A stretch of DNA of 64,000 nt, taken from assembly GCF_024586915.1 (NCBI RefSeq), contig NZ_JANBVS010000012.1, positions 179,187 through 243,186 of the forward strand, written 5' to 3'. Made by a program: the position numbers and the translations under genes. Origin of the DNA: Bradyrhizobium sp. SRS-191 (GTDB lineage Bacteria; Pseudomonadota; Alphaproteobacteria; Rhizobiales; Xanthobacteraceae). Below are positions 9,023-17,903 of this stretch, in pieces. The notes beneath the pieces were generated by a model that saw nothing but the letters and a program-made list of their open reading frames with translations, was not told the origin of the DNA and ran no database searches. How positions within the stretch are numbered: the stretch's first letter is position 1; the number at the start of each line of letters is the position of its first letter.

Positions 9023-10323
9023 TGGCCGCGATTGGACAGCACGCCGTCATCTCGTCGTCTCCGCTGAGGATTGCCGATCGCGCCTATGTCGCGTGGGGAA
9101 CGGTCGCGCTTGCCTACGCGATCGCCTTTCTGCAGCGGATGTCGCCGCAGACCATCGGCCTCAGCTTCATGCGCGACTTCGGCACCGACGCCTCCGGCGT
9201 CGCGATGATCGCCTCGAGCTACTTCTGGGGCTACACGCTGATGCAGATCCCGGCCGGCGTGCTGGTCGACCGCTTCGGCGTCAAGCGCGTGGTTCTCTGC
9301 AGCATGACGGCCTCCGTGCTCGGCAGTGCCGCCTTTGCGCTGTCGCCCAGCCTGCTCGACGTCTTCATCGCGCGCGTGATCATGGCGTGCGGCGATGCGC
9401 TGGTTTTCACCGCGTTGTTGAAGCTCGTCGCGCAGAGTTTCTCCGACCAGCGTTTCGGCCTGATGTCCGGCATCTCCCAGGTGTCCGGCTATGCCGGCGG
9501 CGTCGTGGCCACGACACCGCTCGCGGCCGCCGTCACCGGCTTCGGCTGGCGCACCTGCTTCCTCTTCATCGCCGTCATCGGCCTTGCAAACCTCGCCTGC
9601 GCCTCGGTCGCGTTGAAGGCTGCACCGGCCAATGCGAAGCCCTCGACGCTCCGAGGCGTGTTGCAGGCGTGCTGGCATGCGCTGGGATCGGCCGCGAACT
9701 GGGGCTGCGCGATGAGCTTTGCATCGCACTTCGCCGTGGTCACGACGCTCGCAGGCGTATGGGGGATTCCGATGGTCTCGCACTATTTCGGAATCTCGCC
9801 GTCGGCGGCCGGCGGCCCTCTGCTCGCATTCATGGTGGGCAATGCGATCGGATCGATCTTTCTCGGCCATGCCGCCGATCGGACGCGCTCGCTGGATGCG
9901 GCCCTGATCCGCATCAGCCTGCTGCGCATGCTGCTGGTTGCGATGCTGCTTCCGGTTCTCGCGCATCATTTCGGCCTGATCTATGTCGGTGTGGTGTTCG
10001 CCGTGCTGGGCCTGGTCGCAGGCGGCACGGTGCCCCTGATCTTGAAATGCACCAAGCATCTCTACACGGCAGAACGCATCGGCGTCGGTGCCTCGATCAA
10101 CACCACGTCGGCGGGCGTGTTTGCCGGACTTGCGCAGCCGGTCATCGCTTTCGCCATCGTGGCCGCAAGCGGACTTGACGCCGGAGCCGGAGCGAGCGCG
10201 GGCAAGGTCGCGAATGACGCGGGCTACGCAACGCTGATCGCCATTCTTCTGCTGATGTCGCTTCCGGGAATTATCGGCCCGCTGATGATGAGGCGCCAAT
10301 TGATACTAGGTACGAAAATATAA
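9022..10323 (+). CDS. Major facilitator superfamily transporter
   Basis: This 433-residue protein has twelve predicted hydrophobic segments. The motif between helices 2 and 3 reads PAGVLVDRFGVKRV, the G-x3-D-R-x-G-x-R/K signature of MFS carriers. The N-terminal RIADRAYVAWGTVALAYAIAFLQRMSP resembles organic acid or nitrate/phthalate-type MFS members. It begins inside the stop codon of the GNAT-like gene and ends 26 bases before the YqcI/YcgG-type gene, so it should import the pathway substrate or export its product. Direction of transport cannot be read from the sequence. Confidence 0.88.
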   Translation: MAAIGQHAVISSSPLRIADRAYVAWGTVALAYAIAFLQRMSPQTIGLSFMRDFGTDASGVAMIASSYFWGYTLMQIPAGVLVDRFGVKRVVLCSMTASVLGSAAFALSPSLLDVFIARVIMACGDALVFTALLKLVAQSFSDQRFGLMSGISQVSGYAGGVVATTPLAAAVTGFGWRTCFLFIAVIGLANLACASVALKAAPANAKPSTLRGVLQACWHALGSAANWGCAMSFASHFAVVTTLAGVWGIPMVSHYFGISPSAAGGPLLAFMVGNAIGSIFLGHAADRTRSLDAALIRISLLRMLLVAMLLPVLAHHFGLIYVGVVFAVLGLVAGGTVPLILKCTKHLYTAERIGVGASINTTSAGVFAGLAQPVIAFAIVAASGLDAGAGASAGKVANDAGYATLIAILLLMSLPGIIGPLMMRRQLILGTKI

Positions 10324-10349
10324 AAAACAGAGAGACAGAGAGGGTGAGT

Positions 10350-11105
10350 ATGTCGCGTTTGTATTTGAGAAAGGACGAAGTTCGTTCCGGTCATCAGGCC
10401 GGAAGCTGGCAGAGCGTCCTGTTTTCAGAATTCGAAGCTCAGATGAGCAGCGAGGCAAGGCCCTTTCCGTGCGTCTTCGGCGTCACGGGCTATCGGCACG
10501 ATCAGCTGCGCTACCTGTTTCTCGATCCGATCGACATCGATGTTCTCGGCAAGCAGCTCGCCATGTTCGTCGCAGAGAGCCGCTCGCACGGGCCCAACAC
10601 CTCGCTCGTCCTGTTCACGCGCCCGCGTCCGGTGCAGACGCTCGACGCCTACTACAAGAAGTTCTGGCGCATCCTCGATCAGCTGGCGCGCAACGACAAG
10701 CAGCCATGGCCCGCCGAGATTCCGCAGGCCGTCGATCATCCGATGTGGGAGTTCTCGTTTGCCGGCGAGCCGATCTTCGTCGTCTGCAGCACACCCGCCC
10801 ATGTGATGCGTCAGAGCCGGCGCTCGAGCGCGTTCATGCTGACCTTCCAGCCGCGCTGGGTGTTCGAACGGATGCTCGGCACCGAGCAGGCGGCCGCCAA
10901 GGCATTCGGCGAGGTCCGCAAGCGGCTGGTGCCGTTCGACACCACGTCGCCCTCCCCGGTGCTCGGCCGCTACGGCAATCCCGACGGCCGGGAGTTCAAG
11001 CAGTACTTCCTCTACGACGACAACCAGCCGCCGCCCGCCTGCCCGTTTCACCAGCTCGCGCAGGCCAAGCCATCGTCCATCGGAGATAAGGAGCAAGCCG
11101 CATGA
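10350..11105 (+). CDS. YqcI/YcgG-family protein, putative heme-dependent N-oxygenase
   Basis: This 251-residue protein matches the YqcI/YcgG family (PF08892) by its FPCVFGVTG block (about 39-47) followed by RYLFLD, the central LVLFTRP and HPMWEFSFAGEPIFVV segments, and the C-terminal CPFHQL at 231-236. From memory of the literature, characterised members such as the guanitoxin enzyme GntA are heme-dependent N-hydroxylases of guanidine or amine groups. The start is ATG 10350, six codons of spacing after an AGAGAGG site; an in-frame GTG at 10344 is less well placed. Its stop overlaps the cupin ATG by four bases. N-oxygenation here is inferred from family and neighbours. Confidence 0.8.
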   Translation: MSRLYLRKDEVRSGHQAGSWQSVLFSEFEAQMSSEARPFPCVFGVTGYRHDQLRYLFLDPIDIDVLGKQLAMFVAESRSHGPNTSLVLFTRPRPVQTLDAYYKKFWRILDQLARNDKQPWPAEIPQAVDHPMWEFSFAGEPIFVVCSTPAHVMRQSRRSSAFMLTFQPRWVFERMLGTEQAAAKAFGEVRKRLVPFDTTSPSPVLGRYGNPDGREFKQYFLYDDNQPPPACPFHQLAQAKPSSIGDKEQAA

Positions 11106-11428
11106 CCCAGATCATCGCTGGAACGAAGACCGAGTTCGCGCTCGACCCCGACATCCTCGCGCTGCTGCCGACGCAGGGCTGCATCGAGCTGCAGCACGAT
11201 GCAGCCGGCAAGATTCACGCCTTCCACACCCACCCGGTGGACGAGGTGCTCGTGGTGATCAAAGGGCGGCTGACCTTCCGATGGGAAGGCGGCGAGCGCG
11301 TCTGCACCGCAGGCGACAAGATCCTGCTGCCGGCGGGGACGCTGCACGAGTCCGAAGCGCTGGACGACGCAATTTATGCAATTGCGATGGGGGAGACCGC
11401 CACGATTGCATGCAATCTGGGGCGATGA
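11102..11428 (+). CDS. Single-domain cupin, last gene of N-oxygenase operon
   Basis: This 108-residue protein is one cupin barrel. Motif 1 supplies His42, His44 and Glu48 (FHTHPVDEVLVVIKG), and motif 2 supplies His82 (LLPAGTLHES), giving a complete 3-His/1-Glu metal site. Overlap of the start with the preceding gene (ATGA) implies coupled translation and a shared pathway. Stand-alone cupins beside N-hydroxylases are known in some N-N bond-forming pathways, which makes this an attractive candidate. A simple product-binding or isomerase role is equally possible. Confidence 0.85.
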   Translation: MTQIIAGTKTEFALDPDILALLPTQGCIELQHDAAGKIHAFHTHPVDEVLVVIKGRLTFRWEGGERVCTAGDKILLPAGTLHESEALDDAIYAIAMGETATIACNLGR

Positions 11429-11430
11429 GG

Positions 11431-11619
11431 TCAGGACAGCGGGCGGTCGGTTTCCGGATGGGACTCCGAGGTCAGCCGTTCGACCATGTCGATGACTTCG
11501 ATGCGCTGGCCGGGGGCCAGCTTCAAAAACGCCTTCAATAGCCGAAGGCTTTCGACGGCTTCGCTCGATGGGGCTCCGAGCTTGGTGTGCAGCTCCGCGA
11601 TGAATGTGGGATTCTTCAT
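11431..11619 (-). CDS. Small hypothetical protein
   Basis: This 62-residue protein starts KNPTFIAELHTKLGAPSSEAVESLRLLKAF. It is helical, with a Leu/Lys-rich core (LLKAFLKLAPGQRIEVIDMVERL), a look shared by short conserved rhizobial proteins. The start at 11619 is chosen because the longer upstream frame is Arg/Ser-rich and not protein-like. It ends two bases after the cupin stop on the opposite strand. Function is unknown. Confidence 0.5.
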   Translation of the reverse strand: MKNPTFIAELHTKLGAPSSEAVESLRLLKAFLKLAPGQRIEVIDMVERLTSESHPETDRPLS

Positions 11620-11644
11620 CTCGCACCTTTGGCAGGAAACGGTA

Positions 11645-11830
11645 ATGCCAGTCCTTAGCAAACGTGAAGGCCTTGCACGCAAGGTAGATACTGCAGCAAT
11701 TGAGGCGGAAAGTCTTGGTCTGACGACCGCGACCCTCATCCTCCGTATGGCCCGCCTGGAAATCGACCGGGCGGAACCCGAAGAGGTTGAAAGTATGCCA
11801 GCGAACAACTCCTGCAGCAAGCCGAACTGA
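11645..11830 (+). CDS. Small hypothetical protein
   Basis: This possible 61-residue protein (PVLSKREGLARKVDTAAIEAESLGLTT...) has a GGAAAC ribosome-binding-like site just upstream and is divergent from the 62-residue gene with 25 bp between starts. It is helical and charged, with an ARLEIDRAEPEEVE segment. Support is limited to frame openness and the start context, so it may not be real. The stretch 11831-12055 after it holds no supported gene. Confidence 0.35.
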   Translation: MPVLSKREGLARKVDTAAIEAESLGLTTATLILRMARLEIDRAEPEEVESMPANNSCSKPN

Positions 11831-12055
11831 CCAATCGGTCGATTTTGTCGGCACAATTTGAGCTTTCTGGCAGGTTCTGGCGTACCATACCAGAGAAAAC
11901 GGTCATTTACCGAACGATGGAGGGGGATTACGGTGGAGGTAAGCTTGTCCTCCACATTAGAGGTCTTCTATAGTTTGAGCGGGAGGACTACGGATTGCGG
12001 ATGCCGTTTCGGCTTCCGGGCTCCACTCCCGCAACATAGCGGTTGTAGGAAGACC

Positions 12056-12289
12056 ATGCGCACTTACTATTTCGATATGAAGGATGGCATTCCGACCCGG
12101 GACCGAACCGGTCTCGAATTTGCGACCAGCGCCGGGGCCATCGAGCACAGCCGGGATCTGGCCCGGCGGCTTCGTCACGACCCCCGCATCACCGACCGGA
12201 GACTCTCGATCGTGGTCGTCGATGAGACCGGCGCGGAGATTCATCGCGAGCCGGTCTACCCCGCGGCGGTGAAAGCCAGCATCGCCTGA
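12056..12289 (+). CDS. DUF6894-like small protein
   Basis: This 77-residue protein begins MRTYYFDMKDGIPTRDRTGLEFA and continues with a helix (GAIEHSRDLARRLRHDPR) and a strand (RLSIVVVDETGAEIHREPV). The RYYFDxxDG-x(n)-D-x-G-x-E/D-hydrophobic opening and the xVxVxDExGxxI end are the pattern of the DUF6894 family, which is very common and multicopy in Bradyrhizobium. No function is known. The gene is monocistronic. Confidence 0.72.
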   Translation: MRTYYFDMKDGIPTRDRTGLEFATSAGAIEHSRDLARRLRHDPRITDRRLSIVVVDETGAEIHREPVYPAAVKASIA

Positions 12290-12433
12290 ATTTTTTCTTC
12301 GGCCTGCAGACCCGAAGGGTCCGTTGACGCAAATTACAACCACTCGTAGATTTCAAGGCACGCAATTCAACCAGAAAGATCTGGCTCGCAGAAAGCTCGA
12401 TGGCGGAGAACCGCCGACTTTGTAGGTCTGCGC

Positions 12434-13111
12434 TCACCAGACACATGGCAACAGCCGCCAGCGGACGCGCGCCTGATACTCCGTGTAGCCGGACAGATGC
12501 GCCGCGAGCACGATCTCTTCGTGAAGCAGGCGCCAGATCAGGATGGGCAGGATGGCGACGATGAGCAAGAGCGCCCACCAGGACCCGAGCGCGATCGGAA
12601 TGCCCGCCAGCAGCACCAGCGCCGCCGCATACATCGGATGCCGCACGACGGCGTATGGCCCGGTCGATATGACGACCTGATCGCGAACCACCTCCACGGT
12701 GGCGGCAGCATAGCTGTTCTCGCGAAACACACGCCCGATTCCCAGGAAGCCGAGCACGACCAGAACATCACCGCCAAGGACTGCAGGCACCGCCATTTGA
12801 GACCAGCCGAAACAGCGGTCCAGGGCCGGCAGCAGCAGCAATCCGACGAACGACACCGAGACGATCGTCATGATCAGGCGTTGAACCGGCTCCTTTTCGG
12901 CGAACGGCCCTCCCCTCATGCGCCGCTCCAGCAAGGCGCGATCCCGGCGCAGGAGATCGATCAGCACGCCGACCGATGCGGCGAAGTAGGTGATCAGGAA
13001 CAGCCAGGCTTGCCAGTAATGAAGACTGCCGGCCGCACCAAAGATCAGGCCACCCATCACGAGCACGACGATGATGAGGCTTGCGACCGTCTTGGCGATA
13101 AGGCCATCCAT
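12434..13111 (-). CDS. Isoprenylcysteine carboxyl methyltransferase-family membrane protein
   Basis: This 225-residue protein has about five hydrophobic segments. Near residues 150-165 it has STGPYAVVRHPMYAAALVLLAG, the RHPxY signature of the ICMT/PEMT-like methyltransferase fold, followed by a conserved Glu in LLHEEIVL and YTEYQARVRWRLLP at the end. These enzymes methylate isoprenylated or lipid substrates using S-adenosylmethionine at the inner membrane. In bacteria the substrate is usually unknown. It may be co-transcribed with the exported protein gene 39 bp upstream. Confidence 0.82.
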   Translation of the reverse strand: MDGLIAKTVASLIIVVLVMGGLIFGAAGSLHYWQAWLFLITYFAASVGVLIDLLRRDRALLERRMRGGPFAEKEPVQRLIMTIVSVSFVGLLLLPALDRCFGWSQMAVPAVLGGDVLVVLGFLGIGRVFRENSYAAATVEVVRDQVVISTGPYAVVRHPMYAAALVLLAGIPIALGSWWALLLIVAILPILIWRLLHEEIVLAAHLSGYTEYQARVRWRLLPCVW

Positions 13112-13150
13112 GCCGCGACAATAATCGCAAACCCGGCCAGTTCCAGAGCG

Positions 13151-14206
13151 CTATTGCTGCTTCTCCCAGAATGACAGCAGTCCTTGCGAGGCCGAGCCGC
13201 CGATCACGCAGGGAATGCCGACGGCGACCTGCCCGAGCGCCGCGGCCGAGACGCAGCCGAGCGCCAGCGCGCCGACGCCGAGCTGTCCCCAGAAATCCAT
13301 GTTGCGCCGCGCATCCGAGCCCTTGATCTTGAGCTCGTCGACTGCGGCGACGGCATCCTTGCGCACGGCGCCGAGCTGCACGGTGTCGGCGGCCTCGACC
13401 ACCTCCCTCAACGGCTCCTTGACGGGCCCCGACTGCCGCGCGAGCTCCTCGCGAAGATAGTCGCGCAGGCTGGCGTCGCGCACCGCATAGCTGGCGAGCG
13501 TATAGCGCGCCATGCTGCCGATGGTCAGCTTGTCGACGGTGTCGCGACTCTTGGACCAGGGCAGCATCTGCACGATGCGCTGGATCGGCACGCGCGAGCC
13601 GGTCGCGAAGTAATAGCCCCAGAGGATGTCGAGCAGATCCTGATGAGTCGCGTAGCTGAGCCGCGTATCCAGCTTGCGCTCCTCCTTCTTGAACGGGTTC
13701 TGCGTCATTGCACCGCGCAGCTTGTCCATCACGCCCGGCTTGGCCTCCTCCAGCGGAATGTCCATCAGGGTCGGTTGCGTACCGCTGAGATAGCCATCGA
13801 TCATCACGCGGCGGCCCGGCATCTTCGGCGCCACCTTGCGCAGCAGATTGCGCCAGTCCGGCAGGCCCGAATAGGCGATGGCGCGCACGATCACCCACTC
13901 CTCCTCGGGCGGCACCGGAAAAAAGCTGTTGACGAGCTGCTCAGCCTTGGCCGGATTGGAGCCGATCGCACCGGCAATGAAGCCGAGATAGATGCCGGAA
14001 TTCTCCGGCTCCTTGAACGTCTGCGAGTGGAACAGCACCCGCACCGCTGCCGGCACATGGGCGTAGTCCGGCTTGGTCCGGTAGTTGTAGATCCAGTTCT
14101 GGACGACGCCGAGCGACGCGCGCGGATCGATCTCCGGCACGGTGGCGGCAGCGAGCGCCGACTGAATGAAAGTACAAGCGATGAGAGCCAGAGCGATCGC
14201 GCGCAT
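13151..14206 (-). CDS. Exported protein of unknown function with C-terminal membrane segments
   Basis: This 351-residue protein has a signal peptide (RAIALALIACTFIQSALA), then a helical region of about 260 residues. The C-terminal hydrophobic hairpin contains GALALGCVSAAALGQVAVGIPCVIGG. The start at 14206 is chosen because the signal peptide begins there; the open frame runs 51 codons further without signal-like sequence. The body has recurring short helices (for example SYATHQDLLDILWGYYFATG) and may be a TPR- or armadillo-like repeat. I do not recognise the family. The methyltransferase-like gene lies downstream on the same strand. Confidence 0.65.
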   Translation of the reverse strand: MRAIALALIACTFIQSALAAATVPEIDPRASLGVVQNWIYNYRTKPDYAHVPAAVRVLFHSQTFKEPENSGIYLGFIAGAIGSNPAKAEQLVNSFFPVPPEEEWVIVRAIAYSGLPDWRNLLRKVAPKMPGRRVMIDGYLSGTQPTLMDIPLEEAKPGVMDKLRGAMTQNPFKKEERKLDTRLSYATHQDLLDILWGYYFATGSRVPIQRIVQMLPWSKSRDTVDKLTIGSMARYTLASYAVRDASLRDYLREELARQSGPVKEPLREVVEAADTVQLGAVRKDAVAAVDELKIKGSDARRNMDFWGQLGVGALALGCVSAAALGQVAVGIPCVIGGSASQGLLSFWEKQQ

Positions 14207-14438
14207 GGTCTGCTCCTGACAAACGTTCGCCGCCGGCGGCTGCCGGCGCGGACGAATGAGCACAATCCTGATCAGCGTTTGAATCGACTCTGCGTCTATT
14301 CTGCGACCGACATCGGTTCCGGGGCCGCCACCTTCGCAGGCGTGATCGCAGGTCCACAAGTCTTCACAGCCCTGACATGATTTGGCCGCCCGCCGGCTCT
14401 TGCATCACGGTGATGACGACCATGCAGGAGCGAACATC

Positions 14439-16751
14439 ATGACCGCCCGTAACCGGCGTCACCGTCGCTTGGGCGGATCGCTGCAGGTCGCAACGCTCAT
14501 GGCCGTGCTGGCGTGGCCCGTTCTCGCAGCCTCGACAGAAACCCTTGCCGTGCAGGGCAATCGCCGCGTCGACGTCGAGACCATCCGCTCCTATTTTCAT
14601 CCCGACGCCAACGGCCGCTACGACAACGTGGCACTCGATGCCGGCCTGAAGGCCCTGGTCGCAACCGGACTCTTCGAGGACGTCAAAATCAGCCGTGCCG
14701 ACGGCCGGATCGTCATCCGGCTGTCGGAGGCAAAAGTGCTCGATCGGGTCGCCTTCGAAGGTAACAAGAAGGTGAAGGACGCCGACCTCACCAGCGCCGT
14801 GCTGTCGAAGCCGCGAGCGGGTCTGCAGCGCGCGACCGTCCAGGGCGATGTCGCCCGCATTCTCCAAGCCTATCATCGCGTCGGACGCGATGATGTCCGT
14901 GTCATCCCCGAAATCATCGATCGCGGCAATGACCGCGTCGATCTGATCTTCACGATCACCGAAGGCAAGAAGACGCCGGTGCGAGCGATCAGCTTCGTCG
15001 GCAACACCGCCTATGGCGCCAGGCAATTGCGCGCTGTGATGAAGACATCGGTCTCCACCGTGCTGAGCTTCGTGACCGGCGGGGACGCCTACGACGCCGA
15101 CCGGGTGAATGAGGATCGCGAGCTGCTGCGGCAATACTACCGCAATCACGGCTATGCCGATGCCGAGGTAACGAATGTCAGCGTGGAGTTCGACCGCGCA
15201 TCCAACGGATTCAACCTGAGCTTCACCATCGACGAGGGCACGCTCTACAGGTTTGGGAGGATCGACCTCTCCTGCAATGTGCAGGGGCTCGCCTGCGAGC
15301 GTCTGCGCCCGCTGCTGCTGACGCAGCAGGGCGAGATTTTCGACCAGAGCAAGCTCGACAAGACCGCGGAGGCACTGACCACCGAACTCGGCAAGCTCGG
15401 CTTGCCGTTTACGCAGGTCGAGCCGCGGGTCAATCGCAACGCGCGAGGCGGCATCGCCGAGGTCAGCTTCCAGATCGAGCCGGGGCAGCGCATCTATGTC
15501 GAGCGCATCGAGATCCACGGCAACAAGACGACGCGCGATGACGTCATCCGCCGCGAGTTCGATTTCGGTGAAGGCGACGCCTACAACAGGACCCTGGTCG
15601 ATCGCGCCGAGCGACGCCTGCGCAACCTCAACTACTTCAAGACCGTCAAGATCACGACGAGCCCCGGCTCGGCACGGGATCGCGTGGTGCTCGACGTCGA
15701 GGCCATCGACCAGCAGACCGGCGACTTCAATGTCTCCGGCGGCTACTCATCGACGGACGGCCTGCTCGCCGAGGTCAAGATCGGCGATCGCAACGTGCTC
15801 GGCACCGGCAATACGGCGCAGGCGGCGTTCACCTATGGCCAGTTTGCGCGCGGCGCCAATCTGTCCTTCACCTCGCCCTTTGCGCTCGGCCGGACGACGC
15901 CCGGCGTCGAGTTGTTCGCGCGGCAGAGCATGGTCAGCAACTTCCAGTCGTTCGGCAGCAACAGCTATGGCGGCGCCCTCACGCTCGGGCTGCCCGTGAA
16001 CGAGCAGACTGCGATGTTGTGGCGCTACTCGCTCTATGACCAGAAGGTCGTGCTCGCGCCCGGGCTGTCGCCGGCGCAAGTGTCTGTGCCGGTCCGGCAG
16101 GCGGTCGCGGCGGGACGGCAGACCGTGTCCCAGATCGGCAACACCGTCACCTACAGCACGCTCGACAACAACAAGCTGCCGACCAGCGGCATCCGCTCGC
16201 AACTGAGCCAGGATCTAGCCGGTCTGGGCGGCGACGTTCGCTTTCTCCGGACCACGGCCGACGTTCGCTACTACCGTTCCATCAACAGCGATCTCACCGC
16301 GATGGTCCGTGGCCAGGGCGGCTACATCACCGGATGGGGTGGTCAGCAGGCGCCGCTGCTCAACAGCTTCTTCGGAGGTCCCACGATGGTACGCGGCTTC
16401 GCTCCCGGAGGATTCGGCCCCCGCGACCTCACGCCGGGATCGACAATGGACAATGTCGGCGGCAGTTTCTATTGGGCGACCACCGCGGAGCTGCAGAGCA
16501 ACATTCCAGGCCTGCCGCAGGAATATGGCTTGCGCGCATCGGCCTTCGTCGATGCCGGCACCGTGTTCGGCTATCGCGGACCGACGCAGAACGTCCAGGT
16601 CGCGAACAAGAACGTCCTGCGCTCCTCCGTCGGAGTCGGCATGACCTGGGCCTCGCCATTCGGCCCGCTGACCGTCGATTATGCCGTCCCGATCAGCAAG
16701 GCCGCCTATGACGTCGTGCAACCGTTCCGCTTCAGCGCCGGCGGCTTCTAA
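14439..16751 (+). CDS. BamA/Omp85-family outer membrane assembly protein (stand-alone paralog)
   Basis: This 770-residue protein has a signal peptide followed by several POTRA domains. Their repeated signatures are visible: LAVQGNRRVDVETIRSYF, VAFEGNKKVKDADL, ISFVGNTAYGARQL, FGRIDLSC and VERIEIHGNKTTRDDVIRREF. A C-terminal beta-barrel of about 370 residues holds the VRGF motif of Omp85 proteins (FFGGPTMVRGFAPGG) and ends with a terminal Phe. BamA inserts beta-barrel proteins in the outer membrane. The housekeeping alphaproteobacterial copy normally lies beside rseP and lpxD; none of these is here, so this is probably a second BamA-like protein. It stands alone in the window. Confidence 0.9.
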   Translation: MTARNRRHRRLGGSLQVATLMAVLAWPVLAASTETLAVQGNRRVDVETIRSYFHPDANGRYDNVALDAGLKALVATGLFEDVKISRADGRIVIRLSEAKVLDRVAFEGNKKVKDADLTSAVLSKPRAGLQRATVQGDVARILQAYHRVGRDDVRVIPEIIDRGNDRVDLIFTITEGKKTPVRAISFVGNTAYGARQLRAVMKTSVSTVLSFVTGGDAYDADRVNEDRELLRQYYRNHGYADAEVTNVSVEFDRASNGFNLSFTIDEGTLYRFGRIDLSCNVQGLACERLRPLLLTQQGEIFDQSKLDKTAEALTTELGKLGLPFTQVEPRVNRNARGGIAEVSFQIEPGQRIYVERIEIHGNKTTRDDVIRREFDFGEGDAYNRTLVDRAERRLRNLNYFKTVKITTSPGSARDRVVLDVEAIDQQTGDFNVSGGYSSTDGLLAEVKIGDRNVLGTGNTAQAAFTYGQFARGANLSFTSPFALGRTTPGVELFARQSMVSNFQSFGSNSYGGALTLGLPVNEQTAMLWRYSLYDQKVVLAPGLSPAQVSVPVRQAVAAGRQTVSQIGNTVTYSTLDNNKLPTSGIRSQLSQDLAGLGGDVRFLRTTADVRYYRSINSDLTAMVRGQGGYITGWGGQQAPLLNSFFGGPTMVRGFAPGGFGPRDLTPGSTMDNVGGSFYWATTAELQSNIPGLPQEYGLRASAFVDAGTVFGYRGPTQNVQVANKNVLRSSVGVGMTWASPFGPLTVDYAVPISKAAYDVVQPFRFSAGGF

Positions 16752-16805
16752 GCTCCGCACGACCTCTGCTCACGGCTGCGCGGCCGTGATCCGATCCGGT
16801 CCGCC

Positions 16806-17240
16806 TCAATAGGGTTGATAATAGTAGTGAACGCGCGGCCCGTAATACGGGTGGCCGTAGTACGGGTGGCCATAATACGGCCGCGGCGCATAATAGACCG
16901 GTGGCGGTCCGTAATAGCCGGGTCCGGCGTAGTAGCCCGGCCCATAGTAATAGTCATCATCATGCTGATGCGCGGCGATCGCGCCGATCGTCCCGATCAT
17001 GGCGCCCATGATGGCGAGACCGGCAGCCGGATTGCCGCGATAGACGCGGCGATACCGCCGACGAGCGCTGAGATCTGTCACATCAGAGACAGAGACCTTC
17101 ACGATCGCCTGCTTGCCGGCCGGGGCGGCTGCGCGCGCGAGAGACGGAGCAGGCGCGCATGTTGCACCGACGAATAACGCAGCTGCGGCAAGCGTGATCT
17201 TGGCGCTGGATGAACCGTAGAGACTTTGACTGCTGATCAT
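16806..17240 (-). CDS. Exported Tyr/Gly/Pro-rich repeat protein
   Basis: This 144-residue protein has a signal peptide (core ITLAAAALFVGATC), a short linker, and a hydrophobic glycine-zipper-like segment (GLAIMGAMIGTIGAIAA). The tail of about 50 residues is built of short YYGP/YGHPYYG repeats rich in Tyr, Gly, Pro and His. Such tails occur in surface or periplasmic proteins and may bind metals through His. The start at 17240 is set by the signal peptide. Function is unknown. Confidence 0.65.
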   Translation of the reverse strand: MISSQSLYGSSSAKITLAAAALFVGATCAPAPSLARAAAPAGKQAIVKVSVSDVTDLSARRRYRRVYRGNPAAGLAIMGAMIGTIGAIAAHQHDDDYYYGPGYYAGPGYYGPPPVYYAPRPYYGHPYYGHPYYGPRVHYYYQPY

Positions 17241-17489
17241 GGCATCCCCCTCGCTTCGTCCGTCCCTGTTACAACAGGCCCGGCCAAGCCGCTTGACCTG
17301 CGTCAACGCCAAATTTCGACCGGCTACGTGTATCGGCTCCGAACAGGCCTCGCTCCGCCCTGCTTTAGACGTCCGCCTCGGCAACGGGTTCAACGGTGAT
17401 CGTCAGCATTTTTTCCCGAACCGGCTGACCGGCAGCAGAAACCAATGCGTGCGCACTGACCGACACGACGAAGGCGAACAGGAGCTTCC

Positions 17490-17846
17490 ATGACTTCAGC
17501 ACTGACACGCACGATGTTTGGCGCGCTTGCGCTGCTCGCGTTATCGAGCGCGGTGGCGCGCGCCGGGGACGGCCGGACGTCGCTGTTCAAGGTCGTCACG
17601 GTCAAGGACGAGATCGTCATCGGTCTCGACAGCGACGAGATGGCAGCGATCGGCGGCAGCGATGCCAGTGCAGTTGCGCACGCTTTGGCACATAAGGGCG
17701 ATCTCACGGCGTGGCAGTACAACGTCCACCGCGGACCGAATGGCGAGCTGCAGATGACGCCGTCGGCCAAGATCGGCCTGCTGTCACATGCGTCGCTGCG
17801 CGTCGAACCCTACGCCACGACCTATACCGTGACGCCGCATCCTTGA
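17490..17846 (+). CDS. Exported hypothetical protein
   Basis: This 118-residue protein has a signal peptide (MFGALALLALSSAVARA, cleavage near residue 25). The mature domain of about 90 residues carries LFKVVTVKDEIVIGLD, GDLTAWQYNVHRGPNGEL and LRVEPYATTYTVTPHP. The mature part appears to be a small mixed alpha/beta fold and contains no Cys. An AGGAGC ribosome-binding site precedes the ATG. The family is not recognised. Confidence 0.65.
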   Translation: MTSALTRTMFGALALLALSSAVARAGDGRTSLFKVVTVKDEIVIGLDSDEMAAIGGSDASAVAHALAHKGDLTAWQYNVHRGPNGELQMTPSAKIGLLSHASLRVEPYATTYTVTPHP

Positions 17847-17863
17847 GCCAGACGGTGTACCGA

Positions 17864-17890
17864 CGCCGTCGTGCTGTTGGCACGACGGCG
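17864..17890. terminator. Stem-loop between convergent genes
   Basis: CGCCGTCGTGC (17864-17874) and GCACGACGGCG (17880-17890) pair perfectly over 11 bp around a TGTTG loop. It lies exactly between the stop of the exported gene at 17846 and the stop of the opposite-strand gene at 17904. There is no long T-run, but position and stem strength suit a bidirectional terminator. Confidence 0.65.
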
Positions 17891-17903
17891 ATCAGGCCGG
17901 GCG

